A DNA stretch of 64,000 bases, taken from positions 102,861,823 to 102,925,822 of the forward strand of contig OW386291.2 of the NCBI GenBank assembly GCA_936432065.2, read 5' to 3'. The translations under genes were made by a program, and so were the position numbers. Below the pieces are notes generated by a model. The model was not told where the DNA came from. It saw only the letters and a program-made list of their open reading frames with translations, and made no database searches. This DNA comes from Rutpela maculata. Its lineage: Eukaryota > Arthropoda > Insecta > Coleoptera > Cerambycidae. Below, one piece after another: positions 1 to 11,214 of this stretch; the stretch's first letter is position 1; each line of letters begins with the position of its first letter.

Positions 1-231
1 AAAGAACTACTAGAAGCGATACTTTCCGCGCCGCTTTTGATATTTCTTAATCAATTTTTGTGAACTTCGCCATCTTTTTGTAGGTATTTCCGTCAGATCA
101 TTTATTGCTTTAACCTTCTGTGACATAATATCCCACAATTCAACTATATTTTTCAATAAATGAACTGACGGAAATACCTACAAGAATATGGAATTTGGGC
201 GGGAAGCTTAAGTGTCGCTTCTGGTAGTTCT
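1..231. repeat. Small foldback (palindromic) element
   Basis: The two ends are inverted copies: the first 25 bases (AAAGAACTACTAGAAGCGA...) match the reverse complement of 207-231. A second inner pair matches (TTGTAGGTATTTCCGTCAG at 78-96 against its complement at 166-184). No coding frame lies inside. It is a non-autonomous foldback or MITE; its left end may be cut by the window edge. Confidence 0.7.
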
Positions 232-969
232 CTTATCTGTGGTATGAGTACCAGAGGGCAAGTTGCTGGCGATGCGAGGGAGTTGACAGTCGAGTTACAT
301 AAAATGTAAAAAACTTCTCAAGTTGTGACAAATGCATTATAAATATTAATATAACATAGGTTGTAGGTTGTACCTATAATGGAAATGGACAATTTGAGTT
401 GGAGGAAGAAATAGGGGCTGATAAAACTATTATTAACTAATTACAATGTTCATTGTATACTCAAGACAGAAATGTCAAAATTCGAAATTACATTGTTATT
501 TACCCCGCCTTAAACCTCCCCACGACCTAGGTTAAGTTTTACGGGGTTAAGTGCGCACGATAACCTTAAAGTTCAAGGTTACGGTATTGGTACAGCGCGA
601 CATTGCACTTGACCCGCTTTTAATACAGGTTTAGGACTAACCGCGTGTTGGTACAACTCGCCCTTAAAAGAATAGTTGTGAAATGATATGAGACTCCCTG
701 GCCGTTTATGCTTGGATCTCTGTCAAGTATATTAGTCTATGCCCACAAAAATTTATTCCAAGGAAAGATTTCTGAGTTTGAATTAGGTGGCGCTATAAAT
801 ATAGAACACTAAAGGTACAAGCAGTTATTCACTAATTTATTTCAATTTGTATTTTGTTTTTAGATATAAAAATAATAATTAAAGAAAATCATAGAAATCA
901 AGTGGTAACCGCTAACGAATTAGAAGAAAAACGTCTAGTGTTTGAAATATACATGAGCGGAGGTCCATT
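232..969. other. No gene recognised
   Basis: AT-rich sequence with a slightly GC-richer patch around 500-650. I see no coding frame, repeat pair or RNA gene that I can support. The short plus-strand open frame at 854-1045 overlaps the RT remnant on the other strand and is a shadow. Confidence 0.4.
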
Positions 970-1885
970 ATCTTTCTTATTCCATTCATCCATGTCAATG
1001 CTGGTCTTCCTCTCTTTCTCCTATTTGTTGGGACATAATTCATAGCTTTTTTGGCCATCTACTTTCTTCCATCCTCATTACATATCCATACCACAGAAGT
1101 TGCCTTGTTTCTATCCTGTCTATAGTTGTGTATGTTCTTTTTACGCGCCTTCTAATTTCTTGATTTGATATACGTTTCATTCTGAACACTCTAGCTGCTC
1201 TCCTTATATAATCCATTTCTACTGTCTCCACTTCTTTCACATTTCTGTCCGTTAATTGCCGGTATTCTGATCCATGTGTCAATATGGGTTCTACTGTTGC
1301 TCTATAGATTATCATGTTGGTGTTTATCTAAATGTGATTCGACCAAAGCAACAAGTTGAAAATTCGTATACATTTTTGACCTTATTGTACTCTATACCTT
1401 ATATCACCATTGGATGTTCCTTCCTTTGATATCATGCTCCCTAAGTATTTATACTCTTCACCACATTTTTTATATTCTCTTAATTGTAGATCAGGGTCTT
1501 CCTGCTCCTCTCCTATGTGTAGGTATTCTGTTTTCTCCTGTCCATATTCATGCCCCACTTTTCATACTCTTCTATAAGTTTTCTTAGCATGTAATTAATG
1601 TCTTCTTCGCAGTTTGCAATGATTACTTGATCATCAACAAAGAAGACAGTTGTTAAGCAGTTATTCCCAATATCAATTCCCATTCCTGAATATTTCTTCC
1701 TTCAGTTTTCCAAAGCTTCTTGAATCTATATATCTTAAACAAGGTGGTTAACAGACAGCATCCCAGTTTAAGGCCCTTCGTAACCTTAAATGGTTTAGAA
1801 ATCCTATTTCCAACCTTCACGATGCTTTCTGGGTTTTTATATATGTTCCAAATTGCACGAATGTAAGTTTTGCTGAGGCCAAGTT
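970..1885 (-). pseudogene. Decayed non-LTR retrotransposon RT (3' half)
   Basis: Read on the minus strand this is the palm and C-terminal part of a non-LTR reverse transcriptase. In order: a VTKGLKLGCC segment near 1780 (family TKGLRQGCxLSP), an FVDDQVIIA segment near 1640 that replaces the usual F/YADD catalytic box (the two Asp survive), a YKYLGSMISKEG segment near 1450, then ILTHGSEY near 1270 and the basic tail RRKRGRPALTWMNGI near 990. Stops and at least three frameshifts break it, so it cannot encode an active enzyme. The type resembles RTE/Jockey-group elements common in insects; the clade is not certain. No 5' half or endonuclease is visible upstream on this strand. Confidence 0.75.
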
Positions 1886-2639
1886 GTTTAAAATATACAG
1901 ATTCTTATTTTATTTTTATTTTACATCTCCATTTTAAGATTTTACTACCTATGATTGAATTTTTTTATACATTACTTGTATTGTTACTATTACTATGGCA
2001 ATGGCTTCTAACATCCTGTAGAAATTATACAAACAAAAAGTATCTTTAAGCAGTCTCGACTTAGATTGATGTATAAACTATCGACCAAAGAACTGTGAAA
2101 TACATACATGGCTACTGAATTTATATGATATGTAGTCAATCGCAAATATACACGGATTGAGAAATTTGAATACATCCAGGAGTAAATCTAAAAGAAAGTA
2201 AAAATACTGCGCTAAAAAGCTATAAATAAAAATAAATAAAATCCGACGCATTAATCAATTTACTAAAGCATCTCTGATAAAAGGGGCAGCACTATATACG
2301 AGCAGCTCTCGAGAGCTTTAAAGTAAAACATTTTAAAATCTCTAGAAACGTGACCCCATGCTTCATATGTTCGACAATAATGGCCATCTGCTATGTTATC
2401 ATAATACAAGTACAATATTATCTGAATTTATTCCGTGGAAGCCGGCGCGCACACTGCACAGGAGTTATTTTCGACAAGCAATAATTCTTCTTCGGTCATA
2501 AATAAGATTATCAAAGAGGAAAGAAAACGGAGGTCTGGGTGTATTCGAGGCGCATTTAGAGAGCTTTAATAGTTTTAATAGAATTATTGATTGGTTTGCT
2601 ATTTCATTCTCCGAACTGGTGATACATTTTAGTCAAAAT
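1886..2639. other. No gene recognised
   Basis: AT-rich sequence between two retrotransposon remnants. I see no coding frame or clear repeat. Confidence 0.35.
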
Positions 2640-4893
2640 TAATAAATACATCATCGTATTAATTATGTATGCTTCCGCAGTATTCGTGAAACTGTATAAT
2701 CAAAAGCGTTTCCGTATGTATTACATTACTAATTATTTTGCACCTTTACTGGCAAAGTTTAAATATTATAGAATAAGGTCTACTCTCTTATTGAGATTTA
2801 ACAACTATTTAAGTGAACGCACTCAACGTGTTAAAATAAAAAACTCTATTTAAAATGAAAGTAATGTGAAATCAAGTGTACCACAAGGTAGTATACTTGC
2901 ACCACTACTGTTTATAAATATTTTCTTCTGATTTGCCCCGGATTGAAACATACATATATATTCTGACGACACGCAGATTTACAAATCAGGCTATCCAGAA
3001 TATGTCAACTTATACTCTATGTAATGAAGCATTATAAGACGACTTTTTTGTAAATATTTCGTGCATAGACGAGATTACCCCCCCGTTTTCGTGGGTGCTG
3101 AACACGATGCAAGTGATAGGAGAAATATTTGACCGTCGAAACCCCCTGGAGCGGCCACCACTTTTATGGATCCCTTTATGTTTTCATATATAAACGGGTC
3201 TGGGGAGTGATTTATCGCCGGGTTATACTTGAAATAACATGGAAGGGGATTATAGAGTAAGTCCAGACAGCAGGCCTAGGGGGTTGTAAAATAATTTTTT
3301 TTTCAAATAATTCGGTATCCCGTTTTTAGGGTCGCATATCCCCCCGTTTTCAGGGTCGCTGATCACGGGAAAAATATTCATCTTTAGCTCCAACCCCTCC
3401 TCATCTCTCAAATGGGCAGAAACCACCCTGAACTCATCGTTTGCGGGATGAGGAGAGGTTGGAACTAAAAATGAATATTTTTCCCGTGATCAACGACCCA
3501 GAAAACGGAGGGGATATACGTTTGAACTGAATTATTAAAAAAAAAATGATTGCTGTCTGGATGCCACATACTCTATAACCCCCTTCCGTGTTATTTCAAG
3601 TATAATCCGTCGATAAATCACTCCCCAGACTAGTTTATATATGAAAACATAAAGGGATCCATAAAAGGGGAGACCATTTCAGTTGGGGCGGTCAAAAAAT
3701 TCTCCCGCCACTTGCATCATGTCCACTTTCGAAAACGGAGGGGAAGGTAATCTCGTCTTTGCACGAAATATTTACACTATATCTACCTTCATTACATAAA
3801 CTATTAGAGACTCACGAGTTAAATGAAAATCTTGAAATAATAAATACGTGGTCTAAAAGAAATTGTTTATAACTGAACGCATCTAAGACAGTGTTCTTGT
3901 GTGTGGGATCTAGGATTTCATATAATAAAGTAAACGAAATGGTAAGATATTACATTGAATAATTGTGTGATTAAACTCGGTAGTGAGGCGAAAAATTGAA
4001 GAATCATTGTAGACCAAAATTTAACATTTGAAAATCAGGTGGTAAAAAAATTGAGCATATATTACTTTAAATTTAAATCACTCTGGAAGTATAAATATGT
4101 TCTACCGCAAGAAATGAAGTGGAGACTCGTAAACTCAATTATTTTAAGAAACATGGAATATGGTCTTCCTGTTTATTTTAATTATCTTACAGATATTTAA
4201 AAAAATATAATACAAGTGCTTCAAAATTCTTGCTTACGATTCTCCTACTCATAAATCAATAGACGTGATCACGTGACCAAACATTACAACACTCGAGGGA
4301 TCTTAAAAATCGAATATAGATCTGCAACTTTAATATTTAAAATAATGAATTTCATTCAGTACCCCAATTTACCTACCTAAACTGTTAGTGCGATGTTCCA
4401 GTATTCACACAATCAATACACGAAATACAGATCTATTAACAACTTTCTCGAGTATATAGCCTGTATTCTTATTAATACGTCAAAGACTACCTAGTGTTGG
4501 TCAGTTTCGCTTGGCATATAGGAAATATCTTTTAACTACGAGCGACATATAAAGTAGGCTATTTTACAAATATTTTGAAAGCGCTAAGTTGACATCTCCG
4601 AGGTGCTGTGAATAATGTCACTTTGCCACACGTATCCCATAACGTGAGGCAAAACATTTTGACGCAGGGTTCAGTGCATCTGCACTTAAACAAGCTTAGC
4701 TGGAATATTGACAATGTATTTTTATGAAATAATAATGCCCCAATTATTTTTCTCTTTGCTTTGAGTGGAGGACCAGCGAATTTACTTTAAATCAACCGAA
4801 CTTCCTTAATAACCATTTGCATAATTTATAGTATTGTAATTTTTCTTTTGTGAGTTATAATAAAAATGATTATCATTATTATTATTATTATTT
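2640..4893 (+). pseudogene. Decayed Jockey/CR1-like RT split by a foldback insertion
   Basis: The first part (2640-3017) reads LLAKFKYYRIRSTLLLRF, then FNNYLSERTQRVKI, SSVPQGSILAPLLF and, after a stop, YSDDTQIY, which is the catalytic YxDD box. The frame resumes after the insertion at about 3800 with LNENLEIINTWSKRN, LNASKTVFL, FKSLWKYKYVLP and RNMEYGLPVYF, followed by a run resembling IQxxQNSCxRF. These blocks follow the normal order of RT palm, thumb and C-terminal region. Stops and frameshifts are scattered through. An AT-rich 3' region ends in an (ATT)n tract at about 4866-4891, the sort of microsatellite tail seen in CR1/Jockey-group elements. The endonuclease half is absent, as in 5'-truncated copies. 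Confidence 0.8.
3018..3798. mobile_element. 781-bp full-length palindromic element
   Basis: Nearly the whole element is an inverted repeat: left end CTATGTAATGAAG and right end CTTCATTACATA, with matching internal blocks (AAATATTTCGTGCA, GATGCAAGTG, GGGAGTGATTTATCG, GGGAAAAATATTCAT) down to a centre near 3420. It splits the RT frame of 2640-4893, so it arrived after that element. The flanks fit a TA target duplication but do not prove it. There is no coding frame. A half copy lies at 52335-52743. Confidence 0.85.
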
Positions 4894-5210
4894 CTTTGAG
4901 AATCGAGCTGTTGATGAGATGAGCTATCCAGGAAATTCGTAACAAACCCACCCAATCTTTTGATATTCATTTTATTTTTGTCCCATCAAACTTGACTGTG
5001 TCCTTACCTTATAATCTGTATTCTTTGCAGATTGTCTTATTCAAGCAGTAACAATTGAAAGTCTTTCTGCCCATAATTACTCTACCCTGCCAGCCCGCCA
5101 GCACACCGTTTTTTTTTACGTATTTGAAGAGTTCTCACTACATTTTCACCAACTAAGTTAAGCGTTTTTACAGTGTTATTGTCGAATCCAACTGCTTTGT
5201 TAGTTTTTAA
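4894..5210. other. No gene recognised
   Basis: Nothing I can support apart from a short T run near 5110. Confidence 0.35.
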
Positions 5211-5586
5211 TTATACTCTTCGAAAAAACGAAGAGTATATTGCATTTGATCGGCACATTTCTAAAACAGTAAATATTTCTCGTAGAAAGAAAATTTTCAT
5301 ATCATTATGTTAGTAAACGAATTCTGAACAACTTGCAAAATGTCCGTCTGTCCGCCCGTCACGTCTCTTGTAAGTACGATAACTTGAGGAATAAAAGTTC
5401 AATTGTATTGAAATTTGGAAGGTAAGTTAGCGTTAGTTAGAGGAAGAACCCTATTGTTTCTGAAAAAAATCAATCAGTTAATAAGAAAGTTATTAATCAT
5501 TTAAATTTAAAAAAAAAATTCTCCGTTGAAATATAATTCTGGAATGGTATATATTACAGACATTCAATTTATATAGTAATGTATGA

Positions 5587-5910
5587 TGGCACAATGGCTA
5601 AAGTTTTGCCTTGCAATCAGAAATTTCGCAAAAATTCTACGAATTCAAACTGGGCGATAGTCCGCTAAAGTTATTGTTAATTTTAAGTTTTATTTCTAAA
5701 CATTCTAAACAATACTATTATAGCCAAACCGGACCTGCCCCTACCCAGCCCTACATTCACTACGGCGTTACGCGCCGTCGTTATCTGGCTGGCTCTGGGC
5801 CAGGTCCGAGCAGGCGCATATTTGCACATGCCTAATTTGAAATATATCTGTTTTTGCTTTTGCTTTTGCCTTGCAATCCAAAGGTCTTATGTTCGAATCC
5901 CTGACAGAGT
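5587..5910 (+). repeat. tRNA-like segment interrupted by an insertion
   Basis: A-box-like TGGCACAATGG (5587-5597) and B-box-like ATGTTCGAATCCC (about 5889-5901) are the two internal RNA polymerase III promoter blocks of a tRNA. With the nested insertion left out, their spacing is close to that of a tRNA and the middle reads CCTTGCAATCCAAAGG, so GCA would sit where an anticodon is expected. Stems are imperfect, so this is a tRNA relic or SINE head, not a working tRNA. Confidence 0.45.
5619..5863 (+). mobile_element. 245-bp retroposon-like insertion with 15-bp TSD
   Basis: TTTTGCCTTGCAATC occurs exactly at 5604-5618 and 5864-5878, flanking the insert. The insert ends in TTTTGCTTTTGC, a short tandem tail. 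Its second half (5725-5815) is GC-rich, unlike its surroundings. The long exact duplication plus simple tail is the signature of target-primed retroposition, so a SINE or truncated LINE end is likely. The short open frame across it is not a gene. Confidence 0.65.
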
Positions 5911-6076
5911 GGTCGTTTTTTTTTTTCATTTCTTTTTTCATATATTTTTTTCTCACAACAAAGTTGGTATCACAAAATTTAGAATATCCAAAAACTAACA
6001 TTATTTACAAGAAAAATGCGAAGAATATCCTATAGAATGTGTAAAAATTATAGCTCAGTAAATCGGCGAAGAGTAT

Positions 6077-6757
6077 AACGATTCCACTAGTTTTTGTAGG
6101 GGTGCCATCAATTCTGATTTCATTACTGAATATTAGCTCTCGTAATCCTGCTGCTAGTCATTTTTAGAATTTTTTGGCGGAAACTATTTAAATAGAACAT
6201 AAGAACAGAGCAGGTCATGTGTTTTATATTATACATTTTTTTGCAAATGTAAGTGTATTCTTATGGGAATTTAGCTTAACTTTAACAAAATAAACACAAC
6301 TAACTGGATTATGTGATACATGTTGTTTTAATGAATGAACTAAGAAAAAATACATTTTGTTTAATATGTGTGTATCTACAATTTGGATGACTGATCTGCT
6401 TTTAAGTTAGAAGTAATAATTTTGATACTATTTTTCAATCCACTAATTTTCTGCTTTGAAGCACCTTTCCATATGATTCTTCAGAGTGTACGTAAAAAGC
6501 ATACCGGTGATCCGCGAAAATTATACGTTGAATATCGTAACTTATTAGATAAATTCATATTTTAAACATTATTGTTACGCAAATTTTCTGCCGTTCTGGG
6601 AAAAAAATAATGATTTAAAATTTTAGTTCTATAAAGTCATTTGATTTCTATAAAGTACACTGGATTAAATAATTAGTTGTTGAAATATTCGGGTTTCTGA
6701 AAAAATAATGCTGTTTCTGCAGTAACTGGAAATCGGATGCGTATATTATTCAACGAA
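6077..6757. other. No gene recognised
   Basis: AT-rich, no supported feature. Confidence 0.35.
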
Positions 6758-6854
6758 CGTGTAATGATAGCTATTACTCAAGAGCATGACGTTTACGCCA
6801 CGAGCCGAAGGCGAGTGTCGTAATTCATCCGAGTGAGTAATAGCTATTACACGC
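6758..6854. repeat. Palindrome with CGAGCCGAAGGCGAG-type core
   Basis: CGTGTAATGATAGCTATTAC at the left pairs with GTAATAGCTATTACACG at the right; each arm is itself partly palindromic (GTAATxxTAGCTATTAC). The GC-rich core is followed by TTTTTCTACGAC at 6872, which recurs in reverse at 9945 and near 55994, suggesting one MITE family. Confidence 0.6.
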
Positions 6855-7248
6855 AAGTAGAATGCTATACTTTTTCTACGACTACTCAACCGGAATAAGT
6901 TGGACTTTAAGATAAATTTGCCGAAAATAATAATTGTGATACAAGGTGAGATTTTTTGGAAAAAATACGAAGACGCACATTGTATCGGTCATAACTTCTT
7001 TATTTCTTAAGCTGGAGAAAAAATAAAAAGACATTTAGCTTAATCGATAATCTTTAATTTGGTTTCTTAACATTTTTGTCGTAAGTGCCGTTACATGGTC
7101 TCTGAGATATCTTGACTTGAAAACATTTAACGCCATTTTTAAATCGCCATATCTCCGAAAAAACAAAAAGTTACGGAGATTTCAAAAACAGCAAATTGTT
7201 TCCCGATTTATAATCTTTACCTTGGAGGTTTTTGTTTTTTTTTTGCTA
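6855..7248. other. No gene recognised
   Basis: Runs such as CGCCATATCTCCGAAAAAAC suggest old dispersed repeat, but I can place no boundaries. Confidence 0.3.
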
Positions 7249-7525
7249 GGAGTGATATTTTTCGATTTGGGACTCCAGTGGGATAGGTCGGATTGATCGG
7301 TTGTGCATCTGAAACCCTCCCACTTAAAAACATTAAAAAACCCGGTAAAACTCTGTTAAATTTGACAAAGCTTAGGTGAATTGTAGCTTAAGAAATCCGG
7401 ATTAAATTGATGTGTTATAACAAAAGAACAAAGTTGAAATATAATTAGTATCTTGAAATAACTAATACAGAGTTATTTAGTGGCAATCAGTGTGGTGCAT
7501 AAAGAGATGAGCTTAAAGAAATGAA

Positions 7526-7740
7526 TATACAGTATCGGAAAGTGTTGGTTTTGGGATGGTAATAAGAGCAAGCGAAAGCGGTAAGCGAAAGCGAAGCATG
7601 CAATCATGTACAAGCTTCTCTTGATGGGCGTGTCACTGCTTACCTCTGCTAGAGTACTGGTAGACGTCTTTATTGTGGGCGGTCGGTTAAATCGTTGAAA
7701 CTAGTGCAATACCAAAACAAACGCTTTCCGATTCTGTATA
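7526..7740. mobile_element. Tc1/mariner-type MITE
   Basis: Inverted ends TACAGTATCGGAAAGTGTTG and the matching complement (CGCTTTCCGATTCTGTA at the right), about 27 bp of TIR, flanked by TA on each side. The centre has GAAAGCGGTAAGCGAAAGCG. TA duplication plus TACAGT ends is typical of Tc1/mariner-derived MITEs. No coding sequence. Confidence 0.75.
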
Positions 7741-7925
7741 AACACGACCCAAACCCAGGCATAATATAAGAGATAAGTATATCTTAGTTTATTTGTGTCT
7801 TAATTACTACAAGTGTCTGCCCCATAAAACCATTGAAATGTTTAGGTCCAGACCCTTGAAAAATCGACATCTGTTGTCAAATTTATGAGACCAGTAAGAA
7901 TATGGCCAAATAAATTGTTTTCAAT

Positions 7926-8205
7926 CATTATAAAAATATTCAAATGATTTAATTTAAATTATATCCGAAATAATCAATAATATATCCTAAAATATGGTCA
8001 TATATTTCTTTCTCTCAAATAATACTTTTTTTCATAATTATAAAAAATACTCAAACGAATTTAATATAAATTAAACCCGCAATAATCAAATGCATTACTT
8101 TTAAAGTAGGGACAGAACAATTTCTTACGTAAATTTTCAGGTTTTTTATAATTATTAAAAGTACTCAAACGAATTTAATTTGGATTAAACCCAAAATAAT
8201 CAAAG
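7926..8205 (+). repeat. Three diverged tandem units of ~112 bp
   Basis: Units starting near 7926, 8035 and 8150 share ATAAAAATACTCAAACGAATTT, then TTAAACCC and AATAATCAAA blocks. They are only moderately conserved. Confidence 0.55.
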
Positions 8206-8355
8206 AGACATTGTTGATAAACGGAGTCAAAATTGAATTCTCAGATTCTCACAGCACCTCAACGGAAGTATGCGTGGTACAGGCTTCTTTCAGAAAAATG
8301 TTATTTTCTAAGAAAAGATACACATACGCCGATGATCTTCTAATCGCCGCAGGAC

Positions 8356-8766
8356 CAGGTGCGTACGCAGGGGGGCAAGGGGGGCAACTACCCCCCAGCC
8401 GCGGCGCGTGGTTTAAGAAGTTTGGGATAGTGACAATTATTTCATATCTGTTTTTGCATACCAAATATTAGTTTAACTTCGTTTTTAAACATATGCCAAA
8501 AAAAGTGAGGTTTTAAGTTCCACTGTGCTGTATTATGTGTTTATTTGGTTCCTCCCTGGTTGCACTCCCCCCAGGCGCGGCGCGGTTGAATTTTTGGGAT
8601 AGTGATCATTTCATATTGTTTTTACATACGAAATATTAGTTTAAATTCGTTTTTACGCATATGCCAAAAAGAAAAGTGAGGTTTTAAGTTCCACTGTGCT
8701 GTGTTATGTGTTTTTTTGGTTCCCCCTGGTTGCCCCCCCCTGAACATATTCCTGCGTACGCGCCTG
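8356..8766. mobile_element. hAT-type non-autonomous element
   Basis: TIRs CAGGTGCGTACGCAGG (8356-8371) and CCTGCGTACGCGCCTG (8751-8766) are inverted copies with one mismatch. The 8-bp CGCAGGAC is duplicated exactly at 8348-8355 and 8767-8774. CAG-starting ends and an 8-bp TSD define the hAT superfamily. The interior is two tandem copies of a ~176-bp unit (from about 8401 and 8577: GCGGCGCG, then TTTGGGATAGTGA, then AAGTTCCACTGTGCTGT). No transposase. It lies just after the YADD box of the surrounding RT remnant. Confidence 0.9.
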
Positions 8767-9436
8767 CGCAGGACACATCTGAACTGAAAACAAACTTCAA
8801 GAAAATCCTAATAATGGAGTGAGAGCCGTCAACAAAAGAGAGTTGGACCAGCGGAGTGGAACACAAAATAGATGAATACTCCCTAAGAACCATGAACAAA
8901 TTGAAGTACCAGAATCAGAAACGGAGGAATCAGAAGGTTCAGAAGAAGAAGATTTATAGGAGCCGAAAAACAAAAATAGGAGCACAAACAGCAGCGACAC
9001 AATGCGGCAACATATATCACAAGAAGACACAGAAGAGGCAGAAGTCCAGAACCAAAAATACAAAAAAAAGGGAGCTTAAACGCTCCCTCACGACACAATG
9101 CGGTAGCGCATGTCACAAATAGCTACACCTCCCATCCCACATTCCTTTACCATGCGTCATGTGGCACTCGCTGCTGGCAACAAGCATGACCTTAGTCCAA
9201 CCCAGCGTGGACGTAGCAGGCCCAGCTGTATAATCCCTGGGAGTGGCAGAAATGCCTACCGCACGCTGGTAAATCAATCAATCAATCAGGAGTGATGCTT
9301 TTCGATTTATTTGACAAAAACCGCGTTGAGGCGCCCGTTTTCACAATCTGCATAGAAGGCAAAGCACGAAATCTTTAAACGTTCAGATCTTTTTTAATAT
9401 ATGAGTTGAAGGGCAACACATTATGGAAAGAGGAAG

Positions 9437-9586
9437 AATTGGATAATGATAATCAAAAGGGAACCAAGCGCCAAAAACTAGTTTTGAGATAATTAGCATT
9501 TAAGTATCAGTATGAAGCTTTGTGAACGTCTTTATAGAAAATTAGCAATTTGGCGCTGGTTCCTTTTTGATTAACATTATCCAATT
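9437..9586. repeat. 150-bp inverted-repeat MITE
   Basis: AATTGGATAATGATAATCAA at the left pairs with the complement of TTGATTAACATTATCCAATT at the right; the match continues through GGAACCAxGCGCCA. Arms are about 38-50 bp with a ~70-bp loop. Confidence 0.75.
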
Positions 9587-9749
9587 GCATGTGATGCACA
9601 TCGTGAATCGCACCAGCGAAATCGATGATTCGAGCCTACAGGAGCATACAAAAAGTGACATTTTTTGACTTTCGACGAAATCAATGACCTACTTATTATG
9701 ATAGATTGAATTGTGTTATGGCACACACGATGTTTTTGAACTTTAAATC

Positions 9750-9837
9750 ATCTCTTGCCATTGATCCACAAAAACTGTTGAATAATGAATATGATCTCTT
9801 GCGATTGCTCCACAAAAACTGTTGAATAATGAATATG
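9750..9837 (+). repeat. 44-bp tandem duplication
   Basis: Two consecutive copies of a 44-bp unit containing CTCCACAAAAACTGTTGAAT differ at a few positions. Confidence 0.75.
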
Positions 9838-11214
9838 GACTTTTGTGATTGGTTCTAGCCTATTAAGTAATGAATTATTACCCAAGGCCGTTAGTAATGA
9901 CACATGTCCAAAAACGTATCTATAATAAATGAATTATTCAATTGTCGTAGAAAAACTTAATTATTTCTAACAACTAATACTATAAATAATAAACTATAAA
10001 GTGTTCAGCAGGCGTTCCCAGCTGAACTAAGCTTTTTTCTTTTAAGCAATGATTAAATATAAATTTAAAATGGCATGGACATTTTGTCTGGTTTATTTAT
10101 AAAGGAAAATTTACTATATTAAACATATAAAACAATGCAATATTTTACATCACACTATCAGTGAATTTCAGACAAAGCGTTATTTTTAAATGGCTGCCAC
10201 CATTTTTTTGCATAAAACATAGCCCTGACAGATGCACTCCATTGCTCATGCATAGATGAAACGTCAAGCCCAATATAACGAGGTCTGAAACCTGATCATC
10301 TTAGCAAGGTGTGTGTGTACGAATGGTAAAGAAGTTCACATCAATATAGACATTTTTCAAACCACAAATGTTCCGTTTTATTATTTTTTTTGTATATTTT
10401 CTGATACTTAATACTTAATTGTTATAGAACTAAAATGCCAATTTTTTAACAAAACCATAACTGTGTTGCTTCTTCGACTTAACCGGAAGTGACACAAAGG
10501 TTAGTATTGCAAATGGGACTTCCTATATATCTTTTGATATTTGGAATACTGGACAAATTTTGGTAAACACCTTAAATTCTATTTAGAGATTTATTTTCAA
10601 TCTAGAGTGCTGTGGTGTCCAAAAAATATATTTTTTTGATCCTGAAAAATAAGAAAACTGTTATTTATGATTTCAACAGTTAATGGCCTAGGCCTAGGAG
10701 CGTTTCAAATTTTTAAAAGTAATTTTTTTTCAATAATATTATTTTTTCAAAAAGGTAGTAGAGCACCAACTGTACCGATATTAATATTTTCAAAATTCGT
10801 TTAATTTTTTTTGAGATATGAACCAAAATGCATGAAGGTACTTGTATACTAAAATGAACTTTTGCAGTTTTAAATACTAATAAATAAAGTGATTTTACAC
10901 TTGAATTTTCAATAAAAATAAAATTGTCCGTTTAGTTTCGGAGTAATCGATTCGAAAAGTTTGACAAATATGCCCTCGGATGTACGCTAGGCTAAGATAA
11001 TTTTCGCTCTTAATACCAAAAATGCCTAAAAGACTAGCATATCATTAAATAGTTTCTTATTAACACTCCATTAAAACCCTGAAAAAATCGTCCTAGTATG
11101 AAATTTATTAGAAGTTTAATCAGTTTTAAGTCCTAAATTTATATAAATAAAGCAGCTGTTGAAATGGGTTTGCAACGTTGCATATTTCGAAAGTGACGCG
11201 AATATTTAAATTTT

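Larger units (their letters stand above)
5211..6076. mobile_element. MITE-like element with TTATACTCTTCG ends
   Basis: It begins TTATACTCTTCG and ends CGAAGAGTATAA, an exact 12-bp terminal inverted repeat. Directly after the left end is a short hairpin (CTCTTCGAAAAAACGAAGAG). The left subterminal sequence (ATTGCATTTGAT, ACATTTCTAAAAC, AAATGTCCGTCTGTCC) recurs in reverse at 43235-43556. A tRNA-like segment and a nested insertion lie inside. No protein is encoded. Confidence 0.7.
7249..9308 (+). mobile_element. Non-LTR insertion with ~20-bp TSD and (AATC)n tail
   Basis: The 20-mers at 7249-7268 (GGAGTGATATTTTTCGATTT) and 9289-9308 match at 18 positions and look like a target-site duplication. 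Directly before the right copy is AAATCAATCAATCAATCA, a simple 3' tail. Inside, at 8210-8347, a degraded RT block ends in YTYADDLLIAAG, the catalytic box. Downstream (8775-9270) is an acidic stretch (ESETEESEGSEEED) and a C-terminal run with several stops. The element was later hit by a MITE (7526-7740) and a hAT element (8356-8766). It is broken by stops. The 5' part (7269-8200) shows no recognisable protein and may be partly foreign. Confidence 0.6.
9309..11211. other. No gene; two small repeats only
   Basis: Apart from the palindrome at 9437-9586 and the duplication at 9750-9837, I recognise nothing. TTGTCGTAGAAAAAC at 9945 is the reverse of a motif at 6872. Confidence 0.35.
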
